DNA of 64,000 bases from 62-47 sp051954235 (GTDB lineage: Bacteria > Pseudomonadota > Alphaproteobacteria > Rhizobiales > Xanthobacteraceae). This document shows positions 8,568 to 17,582 of this stretch, in pieces. Both the position numbers and the translations under genes were made by a program. Numbering within the stretch: the first letter of the stretch is position 1; every line of letters begins with the position of its first letter. The notes under the pieces are model-generated. The model was not told where the DNA came from and did no database searches. It saw only the letters and a program-made list of their open reading frames with translations. The DNA lies in contig JBQCHY010000057.1 in NCBI GenBank assembly GCA_051954235.1, positions 124,001 through 188,000 on the forward strand, given 5' to 3'.

Positions 8568-9872
8568 TCAAGCCGATATGGGCGGCTGGACGTAAGTTTG
8601 CCGCGCTGTCGTGGCAGACAGATAGGACGTCATGGTCCGCCGCATCATCGCCGCGGGCATCCACCACGGACCCAGCATCGACGCTGCGACGGCTGCGAAT
8701 TGGGGTGAAAGCCTCCGGGCCATCGCGCTGCTGAGCTGACGCGTTGAGCGGCTCGCCAGGCAGCCGCCGACCAGCGCATCCAGCACGATATCTTGTGGGA
8801 AAGGGAGGCCCCGCGACAAGGTACGGTCGGAGATTTCGATAGTGCGATCCGCGCACTGTTCACCGGCGTAGACGTGAGCCAACGCCGTGCCGATCCGGGT
8901 CAGTGCATCACGCGCGGCGGCGATCACCGAATCGAAATTGAGGAAACCATGAAACTGGCCGGGATAGTGCAGGCTCTCGACTGCAACACCCGCTGCACGA
9001 AGCCGGTCATTATAAGCCAATCCGTCGTCGCGGATCGGGTCGAACCCGGCGGTGATGACGAGCGCCGGCGGCAGGCCCTGCAGATTCTCGGCGCAACCCG
9101 GCGAGAGCCATGGATCGGTCAGGTCGACCCCTTGCACAATCAGCGGTTCAAGGGAGTCGATGAAGTCGGAAGTCAGCAGGTAGCCACGCGCGTTCTCGGC
9201 CTTGGAGGGAAACTCCCCGAGCAGAAGGGTTGCCGGATAAACCAATACCTGCATCTTCAAGGCGGGACCGCCGCGACGCATGTTCTCCTGGGCCACGGCC
9301 GCGGAAATATTGCCGCCGGCACTGTCGCCGCCGATCGCCAGCCGCGTATTGTCGATCCCGATCGACGATCCATGCTCTGCGACCCAATTCAGAGCCGCAA
9401 GAAAATCCTCGCGGCCGGCGTAAAGGTTGTGCTCCGGCGCCAGCCGATAACGCACCGCCACCACGACAGCGCCGGCCGCGCGCGCGATGCTGCGGCAGAT
9501 TGCATCATTCGCATCGAGGTCGCCGACGATGAAGCCGCCACCGTGGCACCACAGGAAGCCCGGCTTCAATCCATCTGCGCCTTTCGGCGTGTAGATGCGC
9601 AATTCAATGTCTCCGCCCGGTCCTCTGATATGCCGAGTTGCTACCGAAGCGATCGGAATTTGCCGTCCGAAGGTTGTCGCGGCCAAATTCCACATTCGGC
9701 GTGAAGAAGCGACATTCTCTCTGCTGACCGGTCCGCCGACGAAGGATCCGATGACGTTGAGAAGCAGTCTGGCTTCGCGGTCCAACGTCTTGGCGCGCAA
9801 CGTGACGGGGGCTCCCGACGTTTGATCCGCGGTGTCAGCCTTCTGTTCGGCGGTTTTTGTCCGGCTCTGCAT
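8568..9872 (-). CDS. Alpha/beta hydrolase, HSL-family esterase with long C-terminal extension
   Basis: A 434-residue hormone-sensitive-lipase-family esterase. The oxyanion motif HGGGF is at residues 110-114 and the nucleophile elbow GGDSAGG has Ser184. The acid (DPIRDD) and the catalytic His (GQFHGF) follow. ATG 9872 has a strong GGGGGAG site; a TTG at 9893 is possible but less likely. Family members are usually about 300-330 residues. Here roughly 95 extra residues follow the catalytic domain, with no domain I recognise and an odd Met/Ala-rich end, so a read-through into former intergenic DNA is possible. It is convergent with the acyl-CoA ligase and lies downstream of the GntR gene on the same strand. 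Confidence 0.88.
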   Translation of the reverse strand: MQSRTKTAEQKADTADQTSGAPVTLRAKTLDREARLLLNVIGSFVGGPVSRENVASSRRMWNLAATTFGRQIPIASVATRHIRGPGGDIELRIYTPKGADGLKPGFLWCHGGGFIVGDLDANDAICRSIARAAGAVVVAVRYRLAPEHNLYAGREDFLAALNWVAEHGSSIGIDNTRLAIGGDSAGGNISAAVAQENMRRGGPALKMQVLVYPATLLLGEFPSKAENARGYLLTSDFIDSLEPLIVQGVDLTDPWLSPGCAENLQGLPPALVITAGFDPIRDDGLAYNDRLRAAGVAVESLHYPGQFHGFLNFDSVIAAARDALTRIGTALAHVYAGEQCADRTIEISDRTLSRGLPFPQDIVLDALVGGCLASRSTRQLSSAMARRLSPQFAAVAASMLGPWWMPAAMMRRTMTSYLSATTARQTYVQPPISA

Positions 9873-9932
9873 TGTGCTCCCCCTGTGCGTCAACGAAGAT
9901 GTTATCGCGTCATTTGTCTCGATGCCAAGCTG

Positions 9933-10718
9933 TTACTTTCTCGCGGTTGGCAGTAGGCCGCCTGTCGGATAGCTTCCGCCGCGCTCCAGTACGAACATAT
10001 CGCCGCGATACAGGAAGTTGCCGGCGAAAACGATCTTGTCCGATCGGTCGTACCACCATGAGCGCATCTGGATCAGCACCGTCCCCAACGAGCATTGCAG
10101 GTGTTTCGAGGTGATGCGGTCCGCGTACGAGATCATGAAAACCTGACGATCACGGGTAACAGGAATCTTGCTGTGCTCCCGAAATAGTGCGGAGATCTTG
10201 TGGGCTTTGTCGGAGCTTTTCGGAAAGCGATCATAGGCGCTGCTCGCGACGAAAATTTCCATCAGGACGAACGGGATGCCGTCGCTGATGTGCACTTTGT
10301 CGATGCGGGTGAACGATCCGTCCGTTTCGCCTGCTGCAAGGTTATCCGGCAGCGTGACGTTGCGGACGCGGCGAATAATCTTGATCTTCGGTTTGGCGAT
10401 CGCATCCGGTGCAGTATCGCCAGTATCCCGTTTCTCCCGATTGCTGGCTTCGGTGACATAGGTGCCCCTGCCACGGGTGCTGACGATCAGACCATCGGCG
10501 GCGAGAAATGCCAGCGCCTGCCGCACCGTCACCGCGCCGACCTGATACTCCTTGCTGAGTTCAGCGATGGTCGGTAACCGGCTGCCGCGGGTCCAGGCGC
10601 CCGACGTGATCAACTGGCGAAAGACGCGAGACAGGCGGACGTAGAGCGCAATCCGATCGTTGTCATCGGGCTTAACGCCGCTCCACGCCAGCGGATATTC
10701 GGCCTGTCCTTCAAGCAT
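9933..10718 (-). CDS. GntR-family transcriptional regulator, HutC/UTRA type
   Basis: A 261-residue regulator with an N-terminal winged helix (GSRLPTIAELSKEYQVGAVT, then RQALAFLAADGLI and GRGTYV near residues 45-85). A C-terminal UTRA effector domain carries the typical VLMEIFVAS and FVLERGGSYPTGG-like motifs. UTRA regulators usually repress catabolic genes until a small acid or sugar binds. It is transcribed toward the esterase (60 bp apart) and divergently from the CoA ligase/P450 operon at 10893, with a 174-bp shared intergenic region, making that operon and the esterase its most likely targets. Confidence 0.9.
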   Translation of the reverse strand: MLEGQAEYPLAWSGVKPDDNDRIALYVRLSRVFRQLITSGAWTRGSRLPTIAELSKEYQVGAVTVRQALAFLAADGLIVSTRGRGTYVTEASNREKRDTGDTAPDAIAKPKIKIIRRVRNVTLPDNLAAGETDGSFTRIDKVHISDGIPFVLMEIFVASSAYDRFPKSSDKAHKISALFREHSKIPVTRDRQVFMISYADRITSKHLQCSLGTVLIQMRSWWYDRSDKIVFAGNFLYRGDMFVLERGGSYPTGGLLPTARK

Positions 10719-10756
10719 GCGGGGCGCTCCGGGTCATCGCTGGTTCATTTCCGCGC

Positions 10757-10785
10757 TTGACTCGCATTAGTTCTATTCATAGCAT
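10757..10785 (+). promoter_or_regulatory. Possible sigma-70 promoter for the ligase/P450 operon
   Basis: TTGACT at 10757-10762 and TAGCAT at 10780-10785 are separated by exactly 17 bp in the divergent region between the GntR regulator and the CoA ligase. The spacing and location suit a vegetative promoter about 110 bp before ATG 10893. This rests only on two hexamers, so confidence is low. Confidence 0.3.
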
Positions 10786-10892
10786 TTTTAAAAACAAGTT
10801 CACACCCCTGCGCTGACCTGTCAACGATTGTCTCGTGATCGTCGGCGCTGGCAGTTTGAATAATCAGATATGGACAACCCACGGGAGGCACC

Positions 10893-12416
10893 ATGACGCC
10901 GGATATCGGTCTCGGAAACTGGATCGCGCAGCGTTCGCTTCGTACGCCGGAGCGTACGGCACTGATTTTCGAGGGACGCACTTGGACCTATGCAGACTTC
11001 ATGCGCGATATCGATCGTGTCGCCGGCCTTTTCCGCAAACTCGGCGTTGAGCGGGGCACACGCGTCGCGTTCCTCGGCCTCAATCAACCGGACTTCCTAA
11101 TCGCGATGTTCGCGACCTCGCGTCTCGGCGGCATTTTTGTGCCGCTCAATTTTCGCCTCACCGGTCCCGAACTGTCGATGATCATCAACGACTGCGGCGC
11201 GCAGACGGTGATCGCTGACGAGCAGCATCGCGCGGTGATCGATGGGGTTCGCGGTGAACTGACCGGCGTGACAAATTTTCTCACAGTGGGTGCGGCCGTC
11301 GACAAGTGGCTATCGCTGGACCAGAAGGTCGCGCCGATCGCTGAAGGCGCGCGGGTCGAAGCGGACGATCCTGCGATCATCATGTACACATCCGGCACCA
11401 CCGGCCGCTCCAAGGGGGCGATCCTCACTCACGGCAATCTGTGGTGGAACAACGTCAACGCGATTTTCAATTTCGACGTTCTGCAGGACGACATCACGCT
11501 CGTCGTCGCGCCGCTCTTCCATATCGGCGGCTTGAATGTCACCACGCTTATCACGTTCCAGAAGGGCGGTGCGGTGGTGCTGTATCGCGGTTTCGATCCG
11601 GCCGAGTCGCTAAAGGCGATGGCGCAACATCGTATCACCACGATGTTCGGCGTTCCGGCGATGTTCCAGTTCATGGCGCAGCATCCCGATTTCGCCAAGG
11701 CGGATCTGTCGTCGGTTCGGATGCTGATCTGCGGCGGAGCGCCATGCGCGCTGCCGCTGCTGGAGATCTATGAGAAGCGCGGCATCTCGGTACAGCAGGG
11801 TTACGGTCTCACCGAAACCGCGCCGCAGGTGACGTTCCTCGCACCCGAATTCGCGGCCTCGAAGATCGGTTCGTCGGGGCGCACCCCGTTGCTCACGGAA
11901 GTGCGTCTCGTCGATAACGAAGGGCGCGTGGTCACCGAGCCCGACGCGCGCGGCGAGGTGCAAGTGCGTGGCCCCAACGTGACGCCAGGCTACTGGAATA
12001 TGCCGGAAGCGACCGCCGCCGCAATCGATTCCGAAGGCTGGTTCCGCACCGGTGACGTGGCCTATGCCGACGCAGAAGGCTTCATCTACATCTGTGATCG
12101 CGTCAAGGACATGATCATCTCGGGCGGCGAGAACGTCTATCCGGCGGAGGTCGAGAGCGTGTTGTTTCGTCATCCCTCCGTCGCGGAAGTCGCCGTGGTC
12201 GGATTGCCCGATCCGAAATGGGGCGAGACGGTTGCCGCGATCGTTGCGCTGAAGCCGGAGGCCAAGCTCGATCTGGAGGAGTTGCGCGATTTCGCCGGCA
12301 AGGAGCTTGCCCGCTACAAGCTGCCGCGCCGGCTTGAGGTGATGAGCGTGCTGCCGCGCAATGCCACCGGAAAAGTCTTGAAGTTCGAATTGCGGAAGAC
12401 CTTCGGAGGTGCGTGA
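10893..12416 (+). CDS. Acyl-CoA ligase (AMP-forming), coupled to P450
   Basis: A 507-residue ANL-family ligase. Motifs are MYTSGTTGRSKGA near residue 166, GYGLTETAPQ, GWFRTGDVAYADAEG, DMIISGGENVYPAE, and the terminal catalytic Lys in RNATGKVLKF. Predicted to thioesterify a fatty or alicyclic acid to CoA. ATG 10893 follows a strong GGGAGG site. The TGA stop shares a base with the ATG of the P450-reductase gene (TGATG at 12414-12418), so both proteins are probably made at linked levels and work on the same substrate. Confidence 0.92.
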   Translation: MTPDIGLGNWIAQRSLRTPERTALIFEGRTWTYADFMRDIDRVAGLFRKLGVERGTRVAFLGLNQPDFLIAMFATSRLGGIFVPLNFRLTGPELSMIINDCGAQTVIADEQHRAVIDGVRGELTGVTNFLTVGAAVDKWLSLDQKVAPIAEGARVEADDPAIIMYTSGTTGRSKGAILTHGNLWWNNVNAIFNFDVLQDDITLVVAPLFHIGGLNVTTLITFQKGGAVVLYRGFDPAESLKAMAQHRITTMFGVPAMFQFMAQHPDFAKADLSSVRMLICGGAPCALPLLEIYEKRGISVQQGYGLTETAPQVTFLAPEFAASKIGSSGRTPLLTEVRLVDNEGRVVTEPDARGEVQVRGPNVTPGYWNMPEATAAAIDSEGWFRTGDVAYADAEGFIYICDRVKDMIISGGENVYPAEVESVLFRHPSVAEVAVVGLPDPKWGETVAAIVALKPEAKLDLEELRDFAGKELARYKLPRRLEVMSVLPRNATGKVLKFELRKTFGGA

Positions 12417-15400
12417 TGGCGAACGTCGACCTTGGCGATTTTCAGGTTTATGCGGACGGCATACCCTATGAATTGCTGGCAGCGTATCGGCGGGAGACGC
12501 CGATACGCTGGGTCGACGAGCCGCCGCGGGGCAGCTTCGCGGGCGGAACGGGATACTGGGCGGTGTTCCGGCACGAGGATGTCCGCACCGTTTCCCGTCA
12601 TCCCGAAATTTATTCCTCGGCATTGGGTGGCACGTCGCTACGCGACATGAAGCCGAGGGATCTCGAGGTCGTTCGGCACATGATGCTGAACATGGACCCG
12701 CCGAAGCATTCGAAGATGCGGAAGATCGTCAACCGTGTCTTCACGCCACAAGTGATTGGCCAATTGCGGTCGTCGATCGAGGAACACGCACGCGAGGTGG
12801 TTGACGGCATTGCCGAGAAGGGGTCTGTCGATTTTCTCGAGAAAGTCGCTGCGGAAATGCCGCTCTTGGTGCTCGCGGATATTCTCGGCGTGCCGTCCGA
12901 AGATCGGCATATGCTGCATCGCTGGACCGATATCATGGTCGCCTTCGACGATCCGGATGCCGGCCCGGAAGAGGCTGCGTCCTTCGTTGCCGCGATCAAG
13001 CAGATGTTCGCCTATGCTTCAGGCAAGACAACGGAGAAACGCGCCAATCCCGGCAGAGACGTCTGGAGTCTGGTCGCCAATGCCGAGGTTGACGGCGAGC
13101 AATTGAGCCAGGGACAACTCGATCGCTTCTTTCAGCTTCTGATGGTGGCAGGCAACGAGACTACGCGCAGCCTTGTCAGCGGCGGCATGCAGCTTCTCAG
13201 CCAGCATCCGGATCAACACAAGCTGTTGCTCGACGACATGAGCCTGCTGCCGGCAGCCATCGAGGAGATGCTACGCTTCGCGCCGCCGGTTATCCAGTTC
13301 CGACGCACCGCGACGATGAACACCGAACTGGCCGGGCAAAAGATCGCCAAAGGCGACAAGGTCGTAATCTTCTATGCCTCGGCCAATCGCGACGAGAGCG
13401 TCTTCGATAAGCCGGACAGTTTCGATATCCGGCGCAATCCGAATCCGCATCTCTCGTTCGGCGATGGCACGCATTTCTGTCTCGGTGCCAATCTCGCCCG
13501 CCTTGAGGCGCGTGTGATCTTTACCGAGTTGCTGACGCGGCTGCCGGATCTGCGTATCGTCGGTCAGCCGGTGCGGATGCGCTCCAACTTCGTCACGAAC
13601 TTCAAGCATATGCAGGCGGAGTTCACGCCGGTAGCGAAACTTGGTCCTCTTGCGCGTAGCGTCGTGACGCCTTCGTCAACGCAGGCCGCCAACGCAGCGC
13701 CGACGCCGAAGGCGGCAGCCGCCGGAAAACACGGCACGCCGCTGCTTGTGCTCTACGGGTCGAACTTCGGCACTGCCGAGGATCTCGCGCAGCGGATCGG
13801 CGCCGATGCGGATACCCACGGCTTCGCCACCACGATCGCTCCGCTTGACGATCACGCCGGCGAACTTGCCAATGAAGGCGCGGTGATCATCGTCACGGCG
13901 ACCTATAACGGCACGCCACCAGACAACGCCGTTCAGTTCGTTAATTGGCTGGAAACGTGCGAGACGAATGCCCTGAGCGACGTCCGCTATGCGGTGTTCG
14001 GTTGCGGCAATCACGACTGGGCCGCGACGTTCCAAGACATTCCGCGCAAGATCGATCGTTTGATGGAGCAGCATGGTGCGCGCCGCCTGCATTCGCGCGG
14101 CGAAGGCGATGCGGCCGATGACTTCGATGGTCAGTTCGACAATTGGTATGGAGCGCTTTGGCCCAAGCTCGCGATGGAGTTCGGCATAGGGCTGGCAACC
14201 CACGTTGCCGGGCGAATGTTTTCGGTCGAGGTCGTTCCCGGTGAACGACAGAGTCCGTTTGTGGTCTCGCTCGATGCGCGGCCGATGCGCATTGCCGTCA
14301 ATCGCGAATTGTTGTCGATGGCGGGGCCTGATCCGCAGGCTGCGTCCACGCGGCACATCGAACTGGAATTGCCCGACGGCATCACTTATCGAGCCGGCGA
14401 TCATCTCGGCGTCATCCCGCACAATGGTCCGGAACTGGTCCGCCGCGTCGCAATACATTTCGATTTTGAGAAGGATGCGTTTATCCGCATTCATGCCCGC
14501 AGCGATCGGCGCACGTTTTTGCCGGTGGGCGAGCGCATCTCGGTCTACACCTTGCTGTCGGACTATGTCGAGTTGCAGGACGTCGCCTCGCGCACGCACA
14601 TCAGGATGCTGGCGAACTACACCGGATGCCCGTTCACCAAGACGTCGCTGGAGAAACTCGCGGCCGAGGATAGCTCAAGTTATCGCGACGACGTATTGCT
14701 GAAACGGAAGTCCGTGGTCGATCTGTTGGATCAATTCCCGGCGTGCAAGCTGCCGCTCGAAATCTATCTCGAAATGCTGCCGCCACTGGCGCCACGCTAC
14801 TATTCGATTTCCTCCTCGCCACAGAACGGCAACAGCCAATGCAGCATTACGGTGGGAGCGGTTCGGGGACCGGCACGTTCGGGGCGTGGTATATTCGCCG
14901 GCGTCTGTTCGAACTACGTCGCCCGCCAACCCGAGACGGGCGTGATCTATGCTTTCGTCCGCGATACCAAGTCCAGCTTCTATCTGCCGGACGATCCCAG
15001 GGTGCCGGTCATTATGATCGGGCCGGGCACTGGGCTCGCGCCGTTTCGCGGCTTCCTGCAGGAGCGCGCGGTTATGAAAGCCAGGGGCGTGAATGTCGGG
15101 CCGTCGTTGCTGTTCTTTGGGTGCAGGCATGAGCAGCAGGACTTCATCTATGCCGACGAACTCAAGGCGTTTGCGAGCACCGGTGTCACCGAATTGCATC
15201 TCGCCTTCTCGCGGATGCAGCCCGAAAAAGTTTACGTGCAGGACGCGATCCGCAAGGCGAGGGATCGCGTCTGGTCGCTGATCGAGGATGGCGCTATCAT
15301 CTATGTCTGCGGTGACGCCAGCCGTATGGAGCCCGATGTTCGGAAAACCTTGATCAGCATTCTTCAAGACAAGTCGGGCGTCGATGCTTTAGATGCGACC

Positions 15401-15463
15401 AGGCGTTTCGATCAATTTGTCGCCGCGAACCGCTATCGCGTCGATGTCTGGGCATCAAGCTAG
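12416..15463 (+). CDS. Self-sufficient cytochrome P450 fused to FMN/FAD/NADPH reductase
   Basis: A 1015-residue monooxygenase with its own electron supply. Residues 1 to about 410 form a P450 of ordinary soluble bacterial size: I-helix AGNETT, EEMLRF (ExxR), heme loop FGDGTHFCLG with ligand Cys355. A short Ala/Pro/Ser-rich linker (about 415-440) leads to a flavodoxin domain (LLVLYGSNFGTAEDLAQ from about 441). A CPR/sulfite-reductase-type module follows, with FAD-binding RYYSISSS near 794, the second FAD element GVCSNYV, NADPH-binding IGPGTGLAPFRGF near 868 and YVCGDASRM. The P450 part resembles CYP125/142-like enzymes more than CYP102 (P450 BM3), an unusual pairing with a CPR. It is coupled to the upstream CoA ligase, so an acyl-CoA or acid substrate is plausible. 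Confidence 0.93.
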   Translation: MANVDLGDFQVYADGIPYELLAAYRRETPIRWVDEPPRGSFAGGTGYWAVFRHEDVRTVSRHPEIYSSALGGTSLRDMKPRDLEVVRHMMLNMDPPKHSKMRKIVNRVFTPQVIGQLRSSIEEHAREVVDGIAEKGSVDFLEKVAAEMPLLVLADILGVPSEDRHMLHRWTDIMVAFDDPDAGPEEAASFVAAIKQMFAYASGKTTEKRANPGRDVWSLVANAEVDGEQLSQGQLDRFFQLLMVAGNETTRSLVSGGMQLLSQHPDQHKLLLDDMSLLPAAIEEMLRFAPPVIQFRRTATMNTELAGQKIAKGDKVVIFYASANRDESVFDKPDSFDIRRNPNPHLSFGDGTHFCLGANLARLEARVIFTELLTRLPDLRIVGQPVRMRSNFVTNFKHMQAEFTPVAKLGPLARSVVTPSSTQAANAAPTPKAAAAGKHGTPLLVLYGSNFGTAEDLAQRIGADADTHGFATTIAPLDDHAGELANEGAVIIVTATYNGTPPDNAVQFVNWLETCETNALSDVRYAVFGCGNHDWAATFQDIPRKIDRLMEQHGARRLHSRGEGDAADDFDGQFDNWYGALWPKLAMEFGIGLATHVAGRMFSVEVVPGERQSPFVVSLDARPMRIAVNRELLSMAGPDPQAASTRHIELELPDGITYRAGDHLGVIPHNGPELVRRVAIHFDFEKDAFIRIHARSDRRTFLPVGERISVYTLLSDYVELQDVASRTHIRMLANYTGCPFTKTSLEKLAAEDSSSYRDDVLLKRKSVVDLLDQFPACKLPLEIYLEMLPPLAPRYYSISSSPQNGNSQCSITVGAVRGPARSGRGIFAGVCSNYVARQPETGVIYAFVRDTKSSFYLPDDPRVPVIMIGPGTGLAPFRGFLQERAVMKARGVNVGPSLLFFGCRHEQQDFIYADELKAFASTGVTELHLAFSRMQPEKVYVQDAIRKARDRVWSLIEDGAIIYVCGDASRMEPDVRKTLISILQDKSGVDALDATRRFDQFVAANRYRVDVWASS

Positions 15464-15712
15464 GGGAGCGGAAAGCCGTGCGGTCGGATGAGCCGTTAAT
15501 CTGCGCTTATTGATCGCATCAGATCGCAGACACGGCCGAACGTCCAAAAGACCGTCAATGCGATATTCCGCTTCGCGCGATTTGCCGTCACTACGAATAT
15601 GATGGCGGCGCGGCGTGTCCGTGCTATTTCCTTGCCGACAACCTGATCTCTGCCTCGCGTTTTTGAATGGGCAGAAGAATGTTCCGTCATCGAATGACGA
15701 AGGGATGAAAGC

Positions 15713-16648
15713 ATGAACGAGTTCGGATTCTCGACCACCATTTCGACCGATGGCGCCGTCATCTCGGGCTCCTGGTGCGCTCCGATGCAGATGCTGGCCG
15801 AACAATCCTACGACGGTCACGCCTCGATTCACGATGACGCCACCGCGCAGAAACTCGGATTTCGTGGCGGCACGATTGAAGGCCCGACCCATTTTAGCCA
15901 GTTCGTTCCGCTCGGGGCGTCGATCTGGGGACAGGAGTTTCTCGAAAGCGGCTGCATCTCCGCACACTATCGCAATGCGGTCTTCGAGGGCGAGGAGGTG
16001 CGTGCGTTTCTGAATTCGCCGGCAGCAGGCAGCACTCACGCCGAGATCTGGATGCAGAAGAAGGATGGCACAGAAGTTCTGCGCGGCTCGATATCGCTTG
16101 CCCGCGATTCATCGGAAACGGCGCTGGAGCACAGGGTTGCCGGCCTGAAACCTGTCGGAGAACTCGTCATCCTGCGTGATATCCGCGTCGGCATGAAGTC
16201 GAAACGCCAGAAAGTGCGGATGGACTTTGCGCAGAACATGGGCGCGCTCTATCCGTTCTCCCTCAACCAGAAGCTTCAGAAGATCACTCAGCCATCGTCG
16301 TGGTACACCCCGCAGGGCGGAGCATCGACCCCGTGGGGGAAGCCGATCATTCCGATGGAGATGATCAGCGTGTTGCTCAATCACACCGCGAAGGTCGATC
16401 CGTTCCCGGTTCGCGGCTCGTCTGTCGGCCTTTTTGCCGATCAGGAGATCAAGCTGATCAAGGGGCCACTCTTGGTCGGCGAAGACTACGAGATCGAGCG
16501 TGAGGTCGTGGCATTGAGCGAAAGCAAGCGCACCGAGAGCATGTGGGTTCGCACGTCGGTCTATCGGCCGGGAGCGAACGATTTGATCGCGACCATGCTG
16601 CTCAACAGCGCGAGCCTCAAGGAATCGTTCGTGGAAACCGGCCACTAG
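15713..16648 (+). CDS. Hotdog/MaoC-like domain protein of unknown function
   Basis: A 311-residue protein; ATG 15713 follows GAAGGGATG. I do not recognise a named family with certainty. The first half carries FRGGTIEGPTHFSQFVPLG near residues 45-63, which resembles the hydratase-2 loop of MaoC-type hotdog proteins, and the second half (residues about 165-300) again has a sheet-rich pattern, suggesting a double hotdog. MaoC-like proteins hydrate enoyl-CoAs. There is no signal peptide or membrane segment. It lies 249 bp after the P450 fusion on the same strand, so it may belong to the same pathway. The function remains unproven. Confidence 0.6.
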   Translation: MNEFGFSTTISTDGAVISGSWCAPMQMLAEQSYDGHASIHDDATAQKLGFRGGTIEGPTHFSQFVPLGASIWGQEFLESGCISAHYRNAVFEGEEVRAFLNSPAAGSTHAEIWMQKKDGTEVLRGSISLARDSSETALEHRVAGLKPVGELVILRDIRVGMKSKRQKVRMDFAQNMGALYPFSLNQKLQKITQPSSWYTPQGGASTPWGKPIIPMEMISVLLNHTAKVDPFPVRGSSVGLFADQEIKLIKGPLLVGEDYEIEREVVALSESKRTESMWVRTSVYRPGANDLIATMLLNSASLKESFVETGH

Positions 16649-16697
16649 GGTCTGATGATCCAACTGCGTTGAGTCTGACCCGTCGTTTATTTTTGTC

Positions 16698-16745
16698 TGA
16701 GCATGATCCTTTCCGAAAACCGGATGCCACTTTTCGGGATCATGC
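16698..16745. repeat. Palindromic intergenic repeat (GCATGATCC type)
   Basis: Arms GCATGATCC (16701-16709) and GGATCATGC (16737-16745) enclose a second imperfect pair (TCCGAAAA / TTTTCGGG). I recognise this element type as widely scattered between genes in Bradyrhizobium and Rhodopseudomonas relatives. It lies between the convergent ends of the hotdog gene and the GntR gene, where it could also act as a transcription terminator in both directions. Confidence 0.75.
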
Positions 16746-16746
16746 C

Positions 16747-17499
16747 TTAACCTGAGGAGATCGCGCCGAAATCGCCTGCTTCCTTGCGCAGGTCTGTCAG
16801 CACGGCGAGGGCGCGATCGCGATCGTTTTCAAGCAACAGGCGAAGGCTCCGAACCGCCGTTTCGGGGTCTCGTTTGCGGATGGCTTCGAGCGTTTCCGTC
16901 ATCAGGCCCGCAGCCTCGCGGCGCATATCCTGTGTGAGATAATCGAGCGGTGTTTTCCAGATTGTCCCCCAGACAGTCTGGTTGGCGAGGTCGATCGACA
17001 ACTCTAACAGAAGCTCATTGCCGGAACCGTGCGCGATGGCGCGTACGGCGCGTGTCGTCACGCGGGCAAATGCGATCGGATCTCCTGTTTCGACCATGTC
17101 GTTAAGTTCGGTGCAACGACGCGCCAGTGTTTCGACGTAACTTTCGATTGGCGCTGTCGCCATCGTTCGTGCTGCCAGCAGCGAGAGAGCGAGACGGACG
17201 TTGAAAAGATCGGCGATCGATTTCAACGAGAGCGGCCGCACGTAAGCGCCGCGGCGTGGCAGCAGATCGACCATGCGCCTACGTTCGAGAATGCGTAGCG
17301 CCTCACGAACCGGCCCGCGGCTGACGCCGAAGTTTTGCGCGAGATCGAGTTCGATCAGGCGTTCGCCAGCCTTGCGTCGGCCAGCGACGATGTCGGCCCC
17401 CAATTCTTCGGCAAGCTGTTCAGGAATCGTCCGCGGTGAAAAGCGCCCATCCGCGTCGCCGTCGTTTGTCGCCGCCAATTTCAGAAGGGGCGCTGCCAT
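16747..17499 (-). CDS. GntR-family transcriptional regulator, FadR/FCD type
   Basis: A 250-residue regulator. The winged helix spans residues about 23-90 (AGERLIELDLAQNFGVSRGPV, REALRILERRRMV, RRGAYVRPL). A C-terminal all-helical FCD domain senses a small acid. ATG 17499 has GGAG 9 bp upstream. The start of the gene lies 60 bp from a perfect palindrome at 17559-17582 and is divergent from the ABC transporter/ligase/carboxylase operon, the likely regulated unit. The palindrome placement also allows autoregulation. Confidence 0.92.
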   Translation of the reverse strand: MAAPLLKLAATNDGDADGRFSPRTIPEQLAEELGADIVAGRRKAGERLIELDLAQNFGVSRGPVREALRILERRRMVDLLPRRGAYVRPLSLKSIADLFNVRLALSLLAARTMATAPIESYVETLARRCTELNDMVETGDPIAFARVTTRAVRAIAHGSGNELLLELSIDLANQTVWGTIWKTPLDYLTQDMRREAAGLMTETLEAIRKRDPETAVRSLRLLLENDRDRALAVLTDLRKEAGDFGAISSG

Positions 17500-17558
17500 G
17501 ACCTGCTCCAGTCGTTTGGAGGCCGGCTAAGCGGCCTCGCCTTCATTTATAACTCGAT

Positions 17559-17582
17559 TTGTCAATTGTTGACAATTGACAA
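17559..17582. promoter_or_regulatory. Palindromic operator candidate for the FCD GntR regulator
   Basis: A perfect inverted repeat, TTGTCAATTG and CAATTGACAA, separated by TTGA. FadR/FCD-type regulators commonly bind short palindromes of the TTGTC...GACAA kind. It lies 60 bp upstream of the regulator's ATG, in the divergent region that also feeds the transporter operon. Confidence 0.6.

Noticed and set aside
8793..9704. Open frame of about 303 codons on the plus strand
   Set aside because: Antisense to the esterase; no recognisable domain and no ribosome site.
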